NCBI GenBank assembly: GCA_046160825.1
Contig: JBJXHC010000124.1
Coordinates: 1 to 64,000 of the forward strand
Direction: 5' to 3'
DNA: 64,000 bases
Source of the DNA: JBJXHC01 sp046160825
GTDB lineage: Bacteria > Bacteroidota > Ignavibacteria > UBA10030 > UBA6906
Position numbers and translations under genes: made by a program. The stretch's first letter is position 1; every line of letters starts with the position of its first letter. Below are positions 34,003-42,227 of the stretch, one piece after another. The notes beneath the pieces were generated by a model. It saw nothing but the letters and a program-made list of their open reading frames with translations. It was not told the DNA's origin and did not search any database.

Positions 34003-35277
34003 ATGGGCGGCAAAGCAGCATTGATCTTTGTGATGGGATTTGGGTTTATTCTCAGTTATGTATCGCTGAACCTGAACAGCATGGCGACACAAACCGTGGG
34101 CAACATGGCCATGTACAATCACGCAACGGCTTCTCACGACCTCGCATCAGCGGGGGCAAATGTCGGGTTGTCCAAGTTCTACCAGGATACATCGTGGTAT
34201 GGCAGTATGACCCAGACATTCACGAGTGGACCGTTCCGTGGGAAGTTCACGGTTTCCACGACGGCTTTACCTGGCAACCTGGTACGACTGCGGAGTGTAT
34301 CGACGTATGAACCGGATCCGTCGACGTCTCTACACGATACCGTTGAAGTATTCTTCAGTCGGACAAAGGAGCAGAGCTTCTCGATGTTTGCCTGGATGAC
34401 CAACGATGAAAATGGCGTCAATTGGATTAACGGGGACACTGTCTGGGGAAGAGTACATTCAAACAGTACACTCACCATCAATGGCAAGCCAACGTTCTAT
34501 GAAAAAGTTACCACGACAAAGAACTTCAACCCAAAGGTCGGAAAATCGCCGAACAACGCGATATTCAAGAAGGGATATGAAACCGGAGTTTCCAAGATTG
34601 ATTTTCCCACCAATCTTAACGAGTTGATTACCGCATCGACTTCCGGTGGACGCAGATATCCGGGCACGGTTTGGCTGACCATCTCAGCGGGCACGGGAGC
34701 CGATGATGATGGAAAGGTGTATGTGCGGTCAACATCATCAGGACCCATCATCGATTCCATCCAGCTTAATGACCCCATGTTTAATGGGGCTATTGTTGGA
34801 AATAGCCGTGTAAACATCCAGGGAACGCTTGATGGAAGGCTGACGATCGGGTCGTTGACGGATGTCTATATCCAGAATGACGTCGTCTATGCAAATCAAA
34901 ACACAGCAACGAGCAATGACATGCTTGGTATTGTTGCTGAGAGTAACGTTGTCGTTGCAAACAATGCGGCGAACAACAGTCACTGCCAGATTCAGGCAAG
35001 CATTTTTTCTCGCACATCTTCCTTTACTGCAGAAAACTACAGCACAAGGGGCGTAGCCGGAGAATTGCGCCTCACCGGGTCAATCGTCCAGAACATACGT
35101 GGTCCGGTTGGGACATTCAGCGGGAGTACGATAACATCGGGTTTCTCCAAGCGCTACAGATATGACACAAGGCTGGCCGATGCTCAGGTGAGACCACCAT
35201 TCTTTCCGGGTTTTCTCGTCAAAACCCTTGCCATTGCAAACTGGTGGGAGAGTTACAGGGTACCAAGTTTTCATTGA
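34003..35277 (+). CDS. Pilin-like protein 3 with DUF4900-type domain (PilX-like)
   Basis: 424 aa, with AAGGAGG before ATG 34003. The N-terminal helix (about 5-22, ALIFVMGFGFILSYVSLNL) is followed by an amphipathic segment with repeated small residues (HDLASAGANVGLSKFYQD), as in PilX. From about residue 135 the sequence follows DUF4900: WINGDTVWGRVHSNSTLTINGKPTFYEKVTT and later beta-helix-like repeats (IVGNSRVNIQGTLDGRLTIGSLTDVYIQNDVVY). It is the last and largest of the three; a strong terminator follows. Confidence 0.8.
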   Translation: MGGKAALIFVMGFGFILSYVSLNLNSMATQTVGNMAMYNHATASHDLASAGANVGLSKFYQDTSWYGSMTQTFTSGPFRGKFTVSTTALPGNLVRLRSVSTYEPDPSTSLHDTVEVFFSRTKEQSFSMFAWMTNDENGVNWINGDTVWGRVHSNSTLTINGKPTFYEKVTTTKNFNPKVGKSPNNAIFKKGYETGVSKIDFPTNLNELITASTSGGRRYPGTVWLTISAGTGADDDGKVYVRSTSSGPIIDSIQLNDPMFNGAIVGNSRVNIQGTLDGRLTIGSLTDVYIQNDVVYANQNTATSNDMLGIVAESNVVVANNAANNSHCQIQASIFSRTSSFTAENYSTRGVAGELRLTGSIVQNIRGPVGTFSGSTITSGFSKRYRYDTRLADAQVRPPFFPGFLVKTLAIANWWESYRVPSFH

Positions 35278-35300
35278 ACGCTGAATATCGACATCCTACG

Positions 35301-35331
35301 AAGGGCACTCTTTTTTGAGTGCCCTTTTTTA
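35301..35331 (+). terminator. Intrinsic terminator after the pilin-like genes
   Basis: aagggcactc (35301-35310) pairs with gagtgccctt (35317-35326) around tttttt, and the T run reaches 35331. It is suited to the rightward unit; on the other strand it lacks a T run, so it should not end the ppk transcript. Confidence 0.9.
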
Positions 35332-35384
35332 TTTCCTGAAAGTTGACCACAATCATCCAGCCAGTACAGCCAATTTGTATTCGG

Positions 35385-37631
35385 CTACGACTGTGGTTGA
35401 GGTGGAGTTTCTCGCGGTTGAGCAGGTTTCGCCGTTGAGGCTTTTGCTCTGGTCTGGAGAATATACTGCTGATACTCCATGAGTTGGTCTCCATTCATGC
35501 TGGAGATCCGGGAATACGTGCAGTCAGGGTTCAAGGTTCGCGCACTCACATTGTCTTGCAATGCAAAATCGAGGACCTCGCGTTTTATCTGCTCTTTGAG
35601 GTTATTGTCTTCAATCGGGAACATCAATTCCACACGACGGTCAAGGTTTCGTCCCATCAGGTCGGCACTACTGAGATAGATCTCCGGCTGGGCGTCGTTG
35701 GCAAAATAGAATACCCTGCTGTGTTCAAGAAATCTTCCCACGATGCTGATAATCCGAATGTTGTCGCTCATTCCCTTTACCCCCGGTCGAAGAGAACAGA
35801 TGCCGCGCACAATAAGATCCACCCGAACACCCGCTTTTGATGCTTCGTACAATGTTTCGATCATATTCACATCGGTGAGCGAGTTTATTTTGAAGATGAG
35901 TCGGGCCTCTTTACCACTCAACGCGTATGCCGTTTCTCTGCGAATGAGGTCGTGCATGCGCTGGCGCAGGTTGACCGGCGCAACGATCAGCTTTTGGTAA
36001 GCATCCCGTTTCGAATATCCTGTCAAGTAGTTAAACACTTCTGAGGCATCTGCGGTAATGTCTTCACGGCACGTGAAGAAACTGAGATCGGTATAGGTCC
36101 GTGCGGTGAGAGGGTTGTAGTTTCCTGTGCCGAGATGGACGTAACGGCGGATCCCGTCATTGTCCTTACGCACGATCAGCGCCATTTTTGCGTGCGTCTT
36201 TAATCCCACCAAACCGTACACGACATGAATACCTGCACGTTCAAGTTGTGTCGCCCATATGATGTTGTTCTCTTCATCAAAACGTGCTTTGAGTTCCACG
36301 AGAACCGCTACTTGCTTTCCGGTTTCCGCTGCGCGGATCAGAAGCGGTATCAGCGGAGATTCCTTGCCGATACGGTAAAGGGTTTGTTTGATGGCAAGAA
36401 CGTTCGGATCCTCGGCCGCGGCTTTGATGAACTGCACAACGGGGGTAAATGAGTCATAGGGATGATGGAGAATGACGTCGCCCCGACGTATGGTGGTGAA
36501 GATGTCCTCATTCTCCTCTTCACTTGAAATTCCCCGTGGCACAAACGGCGGATCTTTCAATTCCGGTCTGGGCAACTTGTGCAAAGCCATGAGATGGCCA
36601 AGGCCGAGAGGTGGCCTCAAGAGATAGACATCGTCTGAAGTTACCTCCAGATTCTCGACGAGGATATCCTTGATGCGTGCAGGCATCGTATCCTGGATGC
36701 CGACACGCACCACCGATCCGAACCTCCGCTGCCGGATGGACTCGGCAATCGAACTGATGAGATCGCCGGCCTCGTCCTCCTCTATTTCAATATCAGCATT
36801 ACGCGTGACGCGGAAGGCGTACGACTCCTTGACGTTCATTCCTGGGAAGAGAATCTCCAGGTTGTCGGCAATCATGTCTTCCAACCAAACAAAACGAGAT
36901 ATTGTTTCGCTTCCGTCCGGAATTTGAACAAGTCGGGGGAGCACATCAGGAACCTTGACGCGGGCAAAGCGTTCTTCGCCAGTGGGTGCAGTGACGACGA
37001 CCGCGAGACTGAGGCTCAAGTTGGAAATATACGGGAAAGGGTGCCCGGGGTCGAATGCGAGCGGTGTGAGGACCGGGAAGATATCCTTTGCGAACATCGC
37101 GGCAAGCTTCTGGCGGTCGTCAGGCGTCAGCTCATTCAGCCTCAGCAAATGAATTCCGGACGCGGTCAGCTTCGGATGAAGATCATCCCAAAAGCACACA
37201 CTCATCTGACGCATCATCGCTTCAGCGCGTTCGTGGATTGCCTTGATTTGTTGGAGTGGTACACGGCCATCGGGGGAGTATTCCGCCACGTCTGCAAGAA
37301 TCTGCTCCTTGATGGCCGCGACGCGTATCATGAAGAACTCATCAAGATTGGAACTGACAATGGAAAGGAATTTCACCCGCTCCAACAACGGATGCCGTTG
37401 ATCGAGAGCTTCCTCAAGGACGCGATTGTTGAATTCCAGCCAGCTTAACTCGCGGTTAATGTACAGTGATGGGTCGAGTGAAAGGGGACCGCGTGCGATC
37501 CCTTCGTCTGCTGGGCGACTCCGACGTTTCTTCGGTTTCGCCGAGCGAGGCTTCTTCTTGGGGCCGGCTGGCAACTCAGCTGCTTTTTCCGGTTCGTGTG
37601 CCGATCCGTTTGTTGGGTCTTTTGGTGTCAT
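35385..37631 (-). CDS. ppk1: Polyphosphate kinase 1
   Basis: 748 aa from ATG 37631; 13 further codons upstream are hydrophobic and lack a ribosome site, so they are left out. A Lys/Pro-rich tail (about 1-55) precedes the PPK1 N domain (LYINRELSWLEFNNRVLEEALDQRHPLLERVKFLSIVSSNLDEFFMIRV). The catalytic half carries the HKD-like motifs, with active-site His in RRYVHLGTGNYN and LYRIGKESPLIPLLIRAAETGKQVAVLVELKARFDEENN. It ends with YLSSADLMGRNLDRRVELMFP. The enzyme builds polyphosphate from ATP at the membrane. It is divergent from the fatty acid hydroxylase gene. Confidence 0.97.
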   Translation of the reverse strand: MTPKDPTNGSAHEPEKAAELPAGPKKKPRSAKPKKRRSRPADEGIARGPLSLDPSLYINRELSWLEFNNRVLEEALDQRHPLLERVKFLSIVSSNLDEFFMIRVAAIKEQILADVAEYSPDGRVPLQQIKAIHERAEAMMRQMSVCFWDDLHPKLTASGIHLLRLNELTPDDRQKLAAMFAKDIFPVLTPLAFDPGHPFPYISNLSLSLAVVVTAPTGEERFARVKVPDVLPRLVQIPDGSETISRFVWLEDMIADNLEILFPGMNVKESYAFRVTRNADIEIEEDEAGDLISSIAESIRQRRFGSVVRVGIQDTMPARIKDILVENLEVTSDDVYLLRPPLGLGHLMALHKLPRPELKDPPFVPRGISSEEENEDIFTTIRRGDVILHHPYDSFTPVVQFIKAAAEDPNVLAIKQTLYRIGKESPLIPLLIRAAETGKQVAVLVELKARFDEENNIIWATQLERAGIHVVYGLVGLKTHAKMALIVRKDNDGIRRYVHLGTGNYNPLTARTYTDLSFFTCREDITADASEVFNYLTGYSKRDAYQKLIVAPVNLRQRMHDLIRRETAYALSGKEARLIFKINSLTDVNMIETLYEASKAGVRVDLIVRGICSLRPGVKGMSDNIRIISIVGRFLEHSRVFYFANDAQPEIYLSSADLMGRNLDRRVELMFPIEDNNLKEQIKREVLDFALQDNVSARTLNPDCTYSRISSMNGDQLMEYQQYILQTRAKASTAKPAQPRETPPQPQS

Positions 37632-37698
37632 AACTGCTACAAATATTGGCAGGATAGGTATGAAAAACAAGTTATTGAATTGTTAAGAAAGTGCATGG

Positions 37699-37727
37699 TT
37701 GCTCCTTCTGTTCAATTTCATTATCTT
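37699..37727 (+). promoter_or_regulatory. Candidate Bacteroidota-type promoter of the fatty acid hydroxylase gene
   Basis: TTG (37699-37701), 20-bp spacer, TATCTT (37722-37727) then TG, matching the -33 TTG / -7 TAnnTTTG form exactly. It lies 52 bp upstream of the start codon. Confidence 0.65.
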
Positions 37728-37779
37728 TGTGCCGGAGTTTTGATGAAAATAATAACGAAGGAGATTCTGAGGAGGCCAT

Positions 37780-38412
37780 ATGGCAAGAAACTACGTTTCC
37801 AATAAAGACGAATCAGCGAGACTGTTTCAGAGTGATTTTCTGGAAATATTCACGCATGTTCATCCCACCATTCCTTTGGCCATTTATCTTCCCGCGATTG
37901 GGTACTTCATGTATACCGACTGGAATCTTCTCTCGGGCTTTCAGATGGTTCTTTTCTTCCTCGCCGGGCTGCTCTTCTGGACGTTTACGGAGTATATTCT
38001 CCACAGGTTCGTGTTTCACTATGAACCGAAGAGCGGGTGGGGAAAGAAACTGCATTTCCTGATGCACGGTATCCATCATGACTATCCGAATGATTCACTC
38101 CGGCTGGTAATGCCGCCGGCTGTGAGCATCCCGTTGGCAGCGTTGTTCTACGGAGCTTTTGTCGTCGTACTCGGCAAGACATTCACCTCTCCATTTTTTG
38201 CGGGTTTCCTGCTCGGGTATTTGTGTTATGATATGATCCACTATGCCACACACCACTTTGCCATGAAAAGCTCGATAAGTCTCTGGGTGAAGCAACACCA
38301 TATGCGCCACCACTATCAGACCGACGATTTTAACTATGGTGTAAGTTCACCGTTATGGGATTTTGTGTTCGGAACGTATCAGGAAAAGAAGCAAACCGTC
38401 GCGAATCCATAG
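37780..38412 (+). CDS. Fatty acid hydroxylase (sterol desaturase superfamily)
   Basis: 210 aa, with GAGGAGG before ATG 37780. Four membrane segments alternate with the eight-His di-iron clusters: HRFVFH, HGIHHDYP, HYATHH and KQHHMRHHY. This arrangement is that of fatty acid 2-hydroxylase (FA2H/Scs7-like, without the cytochrome b5 domain). The enzyme should hydroxylate acyl chains at C2 in the membrane, and so modify sphingolipids or lipid A, as in many Bacteroidota. A clear terminator follows. Confidence 0.92.
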   Translation: MARNYVSNKDESARLFQSDFLEIFTHVHPTIPLAIYLPAIGYFMYTDWNLLSGFQMVLFFLAGLLFWTFTEYILHRFVFHYEPKSGWGKKLHFLMHGIHHDYPNDSLRLVMPPAVSIPLAALFYGAFVVVLGKTFTSPFFAGFLLGYLCYDMIHYATHHFAMKSSISLWVKQHHMRHHYQTDDFNYGVSSPLWDFVFGTYQEKKQTVANP

Positions 38413-38433
38413 TCACAGAAGTTGTTGTCAGCC

Positions 38434-38468
38434 AGCGCTGCCTTTTATCCGGAAGGCAGCGCTTTTTT
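38434..38468 (+). terminator. Intrinsic terminator after the fatty acid hydroxylase gene
   Basis: agcgctgcctt (38434-38444) pairs with aaggcagcgct (38453-38463), an 11-bp perfect stem with an 8-base loop, followed by TTTTT. Between here and 38667 I found no gene. Confidence 0.92.
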
Positions 38469-38667
38469 GTTGTTCCTGCCTCTGTCGTGTCAACCATTCC
38501 CCATTTGCCGCAGTCTAACCAGCGCAAGTATCGCCGGATGTCTCACATGAATATGTGGTCGTAGCAAGCAACTTTTCTTCGACACTTCCGTTACATCTTG
38601 CAGAGAGAGTGAGCACTGGTCCACGGTCATGATTGTGAATACTTTGTCATCATTCGTGGAGGAAGCT

Positions 38668-39612
38668 ATGAAGAGGCATATGTACGTTCTTGTGGGAGTT
38701 GTCACTCTCTTTCAGATATCATCCGCCCAGATTACCGCGCTGCAACCTGCTGCTGGTCCATCGCTTGGCATTATTCAGTGCTTTGCAACATCATCTGGAG
38801 GTACGCTGTTCTCCGGCGTTTTCGGAGAAGGGGTTTTCACGTCAGTTGATCAGGCTGCATCATGGGAGACGGCGTCCAACGGATTGACGAATACCAATGT
38901 TCTCGCATTAGTGGGAGCGCGCACCGGCGATGTCTTCGCGGGAACATTCGGGGGTGGAGTGTTTCGCACGGCTGACGGTGGTGTCAGTTGGTGGGAAGCA
39001 AATAACGGTTTGACAAATCGCGAGGTCACCGCTCTTGCGACAGGTTCTGATGACGCGATGTACGCAGGGACAGCACAAGGTGGGGTGTTCCGTTCAGAAG
39101 ATATGGGAGAGTGGTGGACGCCGGTGGGACTTGCCGGCATGTTCATCAACAGTCTCGTGGTAATGCCGTCCGGCGATGTCATTGCCGCGGCATCGGGCAA
39201 TGGTGTGTTTGTGTTACGCGAAAACATTTGGGAGTGTGTGTACCAGGGGAAATTACGCAACGATGTTCTGGATATTGCCGTGAACTCGGAAGGTTATATC
39301 TTCCTTGCCTCGAACGGTCGGGGCGTTCTTCGTTCCATTGATGGAGGGAGGGTATGGATGGAGGTGAATGTAGGCCTCACGGACTTATTCGCCGGAACAT
39401 TCGCATTGACACAACACGATGAATTGCTGGTCGGGACATCCAAGGGCGTATACCATTCGATCAACGGGGGCAAGAGCTGGAGCAAAGTGCAATGTAATCA
39501 GCAGATCTCAAGTATCCGATGTCTCAGTGCGGGCATGCAAGGGAGAGTTTTTGCGGGGACCCATGAAGGAAAGGTTCTGCGCAGTGTTCCTCTTGATGTT
39601 TCAATGAGGTGA
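38668..39612 (+). CDS. Exported BNR/Asp-box repeat propeller protein
   Basis: 314 aa from ATG 38668, with GGAGGAAG upstream. The signal peptide (about 1-22, ending SSA) is followed by at least six blades with the Asp-box/Ycf48-like pattern: VFRTADGGVSWWEANNGLTNREVTALA, VFRSEDMGEWWTPVG, VLRSIDGGRVWMEVNVGL, VYHSINGGKSWSKVQ. Such propellers recognise other proteins or glycans at the surface or in the periplasm. It has no sorting domain or lipid anchor and stands alone between a terminator and a convergent gene. Confidence 0.88.
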   Translation: MKRHMYVLVGVVTLFQISSAQITALQPAAGPSLGIIQCFATSSGGTLFSGVFGEGVFTSVDQAASWETASNGLTNTNVLALVGARTGDVFAGTFGGGVFRTADGGVSWWEANNGLTNREVTALATGSDDAMYAGTAQGGVFRSEDMGEWWTPVGLAGMFINSLVVMPSGDVIAAASGNGVFVLRENIWECVYQGKLRNDVLDIAVNSEGYIFLASNGRGVLRSIDGGRVWMEVNVGLTDLFAGTFALTQHDELLVGTSKGVYHSINGGKSWSKVQCNQQISSIRCLSAGMQGRVFAGTHEGKVLRSVPLDVSMR

Positions 39613-39643
39613 AACCCGGAAGGGGACACTGAGGCGGTGGACG

Positions 39644-40480
39644 CTATTCCAAGTGAAGCGCACTTGTTGTGAGTTGTAATATGCCGGTCATCAGGTCCGC
39701 TGCCTGATCGTCCCCAGCCTGCTGATAGGCCGCAATCAGGTTGCGTAGTGTACGGGTGATGATCACCGGTGCCCGGCATTGGAGACGAAAGATATCTTCC
39801 ATGGTAATGGATGCTTTGATCTTGTCGAGATGGGAATCTTCAAGAATTCGCCCCTTGTTAAAGCAATCGATCACGAATCGTTGTTCGTTTTGAAATGCAA
39901 TGGCCAGAAAATGCCCCGGGAAATTACATCCTTCCACCATCAAGCCCACCCGATCTGCAACCAATACATAGATACAGCAAAGACTCAGCGGGATCCCCTG
40001 TTTTTCATCCAACACAACAATCAGATTACTGTTCAACGGATTGTAGTACGAACTCTCGGGGGCGCCATGCAACGCCATTTCTTCAAATAAAAAACGGGAG
40101 AGAGCAAGTACATTGCCGGTTGCCCGGGCAGTACCGCATCTTTCAGCGAGCGTGTCGAGTCTCTCAGTGAGAATTCCCGTGAACCGATGCCCAAGCTGAT
40201 ACTCCGCAATCAAGCTCATCGCGGATTCCAGTTGCAGTTTGTCATCTTCGAGATCGAACCATTCGGGCCATGCCGTGGTGAGCAGCATTGCACGATTACG
40301 CTCGTACAGCGGATTGAGAAGCGAACGCTGTTCGGGCGTTTGCTCATAGTGCAGCAGGGCAACCTCTTCCTCTAATTCCAGTCCAAACCCCTTCAATTCA
40401 TGAAGGACGCTTTCCCGGACCACTGATGAATCGTCATCCAGGAGCTTGAGAAGAAAAGGGAGTTGGTGTCGATCGGCCAT
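39644..40480 (-). CDS. SirB1-like transglutaminase-fold protein
   Basis: 278 aa. Residues about 1-75 are helical repeat-like; about 90-240 carry the SirB1 transglutaminase-related domain: RCGTARATGNVLALSRFLFEEMALHGAPESSYYNPLNSNLIVVLDEKQGIPLSLCCIYVLVADRVGLMVEGCNFPGHFLAI. The segment IPLSL-C and the H in PGHF align with the active Cys and His of the fold. Relatives are found in most Gram-negatives, with uncertain role. EamA and aldo/keto reductase genes lie upstream in the same direction. Confidence 0.87.
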   Translation of the reverse strand: MADRHQLPFLLKLLDDDSSVVRESVLHELKGFGLELEEEVALLHYEQTPEQRSLLNPLYERNRAMLLTTAWPEWFDLEDDKLQLESAMSLIAEYQLGHRFTGILTERLDTLAERCGTARATGNVLALSRFLFEEMALHGAPESSYYNPLNSNLIVVLDEKQGIPLSLCCIYVLVADRVGLMVEGCNFPGHFLAIAFQNEQRFVIDCFNKGRILEDSHLDKIKASITMEDIFRLQCRAPVIITRTLRNLIAAYQQAGDDQAADLMTGILQLTTSALHLE

Positions 40481-40497
40481 ATGCTTTCTGCGAAGAA

Positions 40498-40950
40498 CTA
40501 GGATTGTGGTTTGTGTGAAAGCTGGAGCAGAACAATTCCCACCACGATGGCCGCAAATCCGAGTCCCATCTTCAGATCCATCGCCTGGTTACCCTTGAAC
40601 AGTCCCATGACGGTTCCGGCGATTGGCGAGAATGAAAAAGCAATGGCAAGAGTGACGCCCAGGTTTTCGGTGGTGGCCAATGAAGAGTAAAAACTCCACA
40701 TGCCGAGACTTCCGGCAACGATTCCCCCGCCGATAATGATCATGAGCCAGGCGGGAATGTTTGTGCTGTTGGTAATTGAACTCCATGCCGGAATGGAAAT
40801 GAGTCCGAGGATAACAAGCGCGACCGCTGTGCGCAGAGTTATTCCGGCAATGGGGGGCAGACCGAGTTCGCGCAGGCCTGTTTTTTCAAAGTACCCTCCG
40901 ACACCCCAGCAGATGCCGGCAACCATCGCGTACATGAGATATGGGCGCAT
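40498..40950 (-). CDS. Small EamA-family transporter (single domain)
   Basis: 150 aa with five hydrophobic segments. The sequence begins with the EamA opening YAMVAGICWGVGGYFEKTGLRELGLPPIAGITLRTAVALVILG and ends in the second half of one EamA repeat (GVTLAIAFSFSPIAGTVMGLF, LGFAAIVVGIVLLQLS). Normal members are duplicated to about 300 aa, so this is a half-size member that probably works as a dimer. It is 17 bp upstream of the SirB1-like gene. Substrate unknown. Confidence 0.87.
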   Translation of the reverse strand: MRPYLMYAMVAGICWGVGGYFEKTGLRELGLPPIAGITLRTAVALVILGLISIPAWSSITNSTNIPAWLMIIIGGGIVAGSLGMWSFYSSLATTENLGVTLAIAFSFSPIAGTVMGLFKGNQAMDLKMGLGFAAIVVGIVLLQLSHKPQS

Positions 40951-41004
40951 AGAAAAGACTCACAGTATGGGAATGAATACTGACAGTGGATTCAAAATTG
41001 AGAC

Positions 41005-41961
41005 TCAGTTTGTCAACGGATTTTGTGCAAGGAACTCTTCAACAGCCACCATATCCCTCGGCTCGATTTGCCACCCCGTACTGCCGATATTCTGTAGTAC
41101 CTGATCAGCATTCCTCGCACCCACGATGGAAGAGGTGATCGCGTTGTTCGTCAATACCCAGGCTACTGCAAGCTGTCCGACGGTCCTGCCATACTTCGAG
41201 GCGAACGGACGGAGAAACTCCACCAATTTTAAGCCGCGGGAATATTTCGGCTCGCGAAATTTCTCGCTGTGTACCACCCTCCAATCATCGGCGGCGAGCT
41301 TCTTCATATCGAACGATCCCGTCAATAGTCCCGATTGCATCGGGCTGTACGCGACGATGCCGATACCCTGTGCCTTACAGTAGGGGAGAATTTCACGCTC
41401 GATGTCGCGTTCAAGCAGATTATAAATGGGTTGAAGTGATTGTACGGGTGCAATCGTTTCACATCGCTCCAATAAATCAACCCCGAAGTTGCACACGCCA
41501 ATATGGCGCGCTTTGCCCTCCTGCTTCAGTCGTACCATTTCTTGCCACGATTCCTCAACCGGTGTACTGTGGTCGGGCCAATGTATTTGGTAAAGATCGA
41601 CATAATCTGTTTTGAGTCTCGCAAGACTCTCCTCCATCTCATTTCTGATACTTTGGGCTCCAGCGAATGTCTTTACCCTTCCCTGTGTGTCCCACACCTG
41701 ACTGCATTTTGTTGCAACAAACACCTTGTCTCGCCGGCCTTGTAGCGCTTTACCAACCACTTCTTCCGAATGCCCGAGTCCGTATACTGCCGCGGTGTCG
41801 ATCCAATTGATGCCAAGATCCAATGCCTTGTGAATTGCCATGATGGACTCGTTGTCATCCGTAGCCCCCCAGCCAAATTCCCAGGCGCCGCCGATGGCCC
41901 ATGCCCCGAAACCGATCTCTGTAATGAGGGGGCCGTCCGTTCCAAGTGGTCGTGTATTCAA
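41005..41961 (-). CDS. Aldo/keto reductase
   Basis: 318 aa, covering one TIM barrel. The catalytic tetrad is visible: Asp and Tyr in WIDTAAVYGLGHSEE, Lys in KVFVATKC, His in LYQIHWPD. The NADPH-binding end is GARNADQVLQNIGSTGWQIEP. The start MNTRPLGTDGPLITEIGFGAWAIGGAWEFGWG is normal for the family of NADPH-dependent reductases of aldehydes and ketones. The physiological substrate is unknown. Confidence 0.94.
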   Translation of the reverse strand: MNTRPLGTDGPLITEIGFGAWAIGGAWEFGWGATDDNESIMAIHKALDLGINWIDTAAVYGLGHSEEVVGKALQGRRDKVFVATKCSQVWDTQGRVKTFAGAQSIRNEMEESLARLKTDYVDLYQIHWPDHSTPVEESWQEMVRLKQEGKARHIGVCNFGVDLLERCETIAPVQSLQPIYNLLERDIEREILPYCKAQGIGIVAYSPMQSGLLTGSFDMKKLAADDWRVVHSEKFREPKYSRGLKLVEFLRPFASKYGRTVGQLAVAWVLTNNAITSSIVGARNADQVLQNIGSTGWQIEPRDMVAVEEFLAQNPLTN

Positions 41962-42106
41962 TTCTGTTCCCTTGCATCATTTAAAAGTGATAGCAATGTA
42001 GGAAAATCATCCGGCGAGATGCAACTGTGGAAGAATAAATGAAACATTCAGCGTTGAGTCTGCGTAATCCAAAGACCTGCGCTATTGGTGGGATAATTTC
42101 AGTGAT

Positions 42107-42179
42107 GTGCCCGGTATTGCCATGAGTGGCAATTCGGCTTTCGGGTTTAGATGGTGGATCCGGAGGCCGAGCCGGGCAC
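42107..42179. ncRNA. Candidate structured RNA (three-way junction)
   Basis: In the 266-bp gap between two leftward genes, bases 42107-42114 (gtgcccgg) pair with 42172-42179 (ccgggcac). Inside lie attgcca/tggcaat (42116-42122 with 42127-42133, loop tgag) and tcggc/gccga (42134-42138 with 42066-type partner at 42166-42170), extended by a second helix (42140-42145 with 42159-42164). The result is a closed three-way junction of 73 nt. It does not fit a tRNA. It may act as a leader of the aldo/keto reductase gene (leftward) or a read-through barrier. The strand is uncertain. Confidence 0.35.
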
Positions 42180-42227
42180 TTCCATTTTATGGAAGCGAGG
42201 CAGGAAAAGGCTGGTTACCGAAAAGTG

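Noticed and set aside
36924..37448. 174-aa open frame on the plus strand
   Set aside because: Antisense shadow of ppk1, whose motifs are complete on the minus strand.
42107..42179. Possible tRNA (73 nt with a paired acceptor-like stem)
   Set aside because: No T-loop TTCRANY, no proper D arm and no 7-base anticodon loop on either strand.
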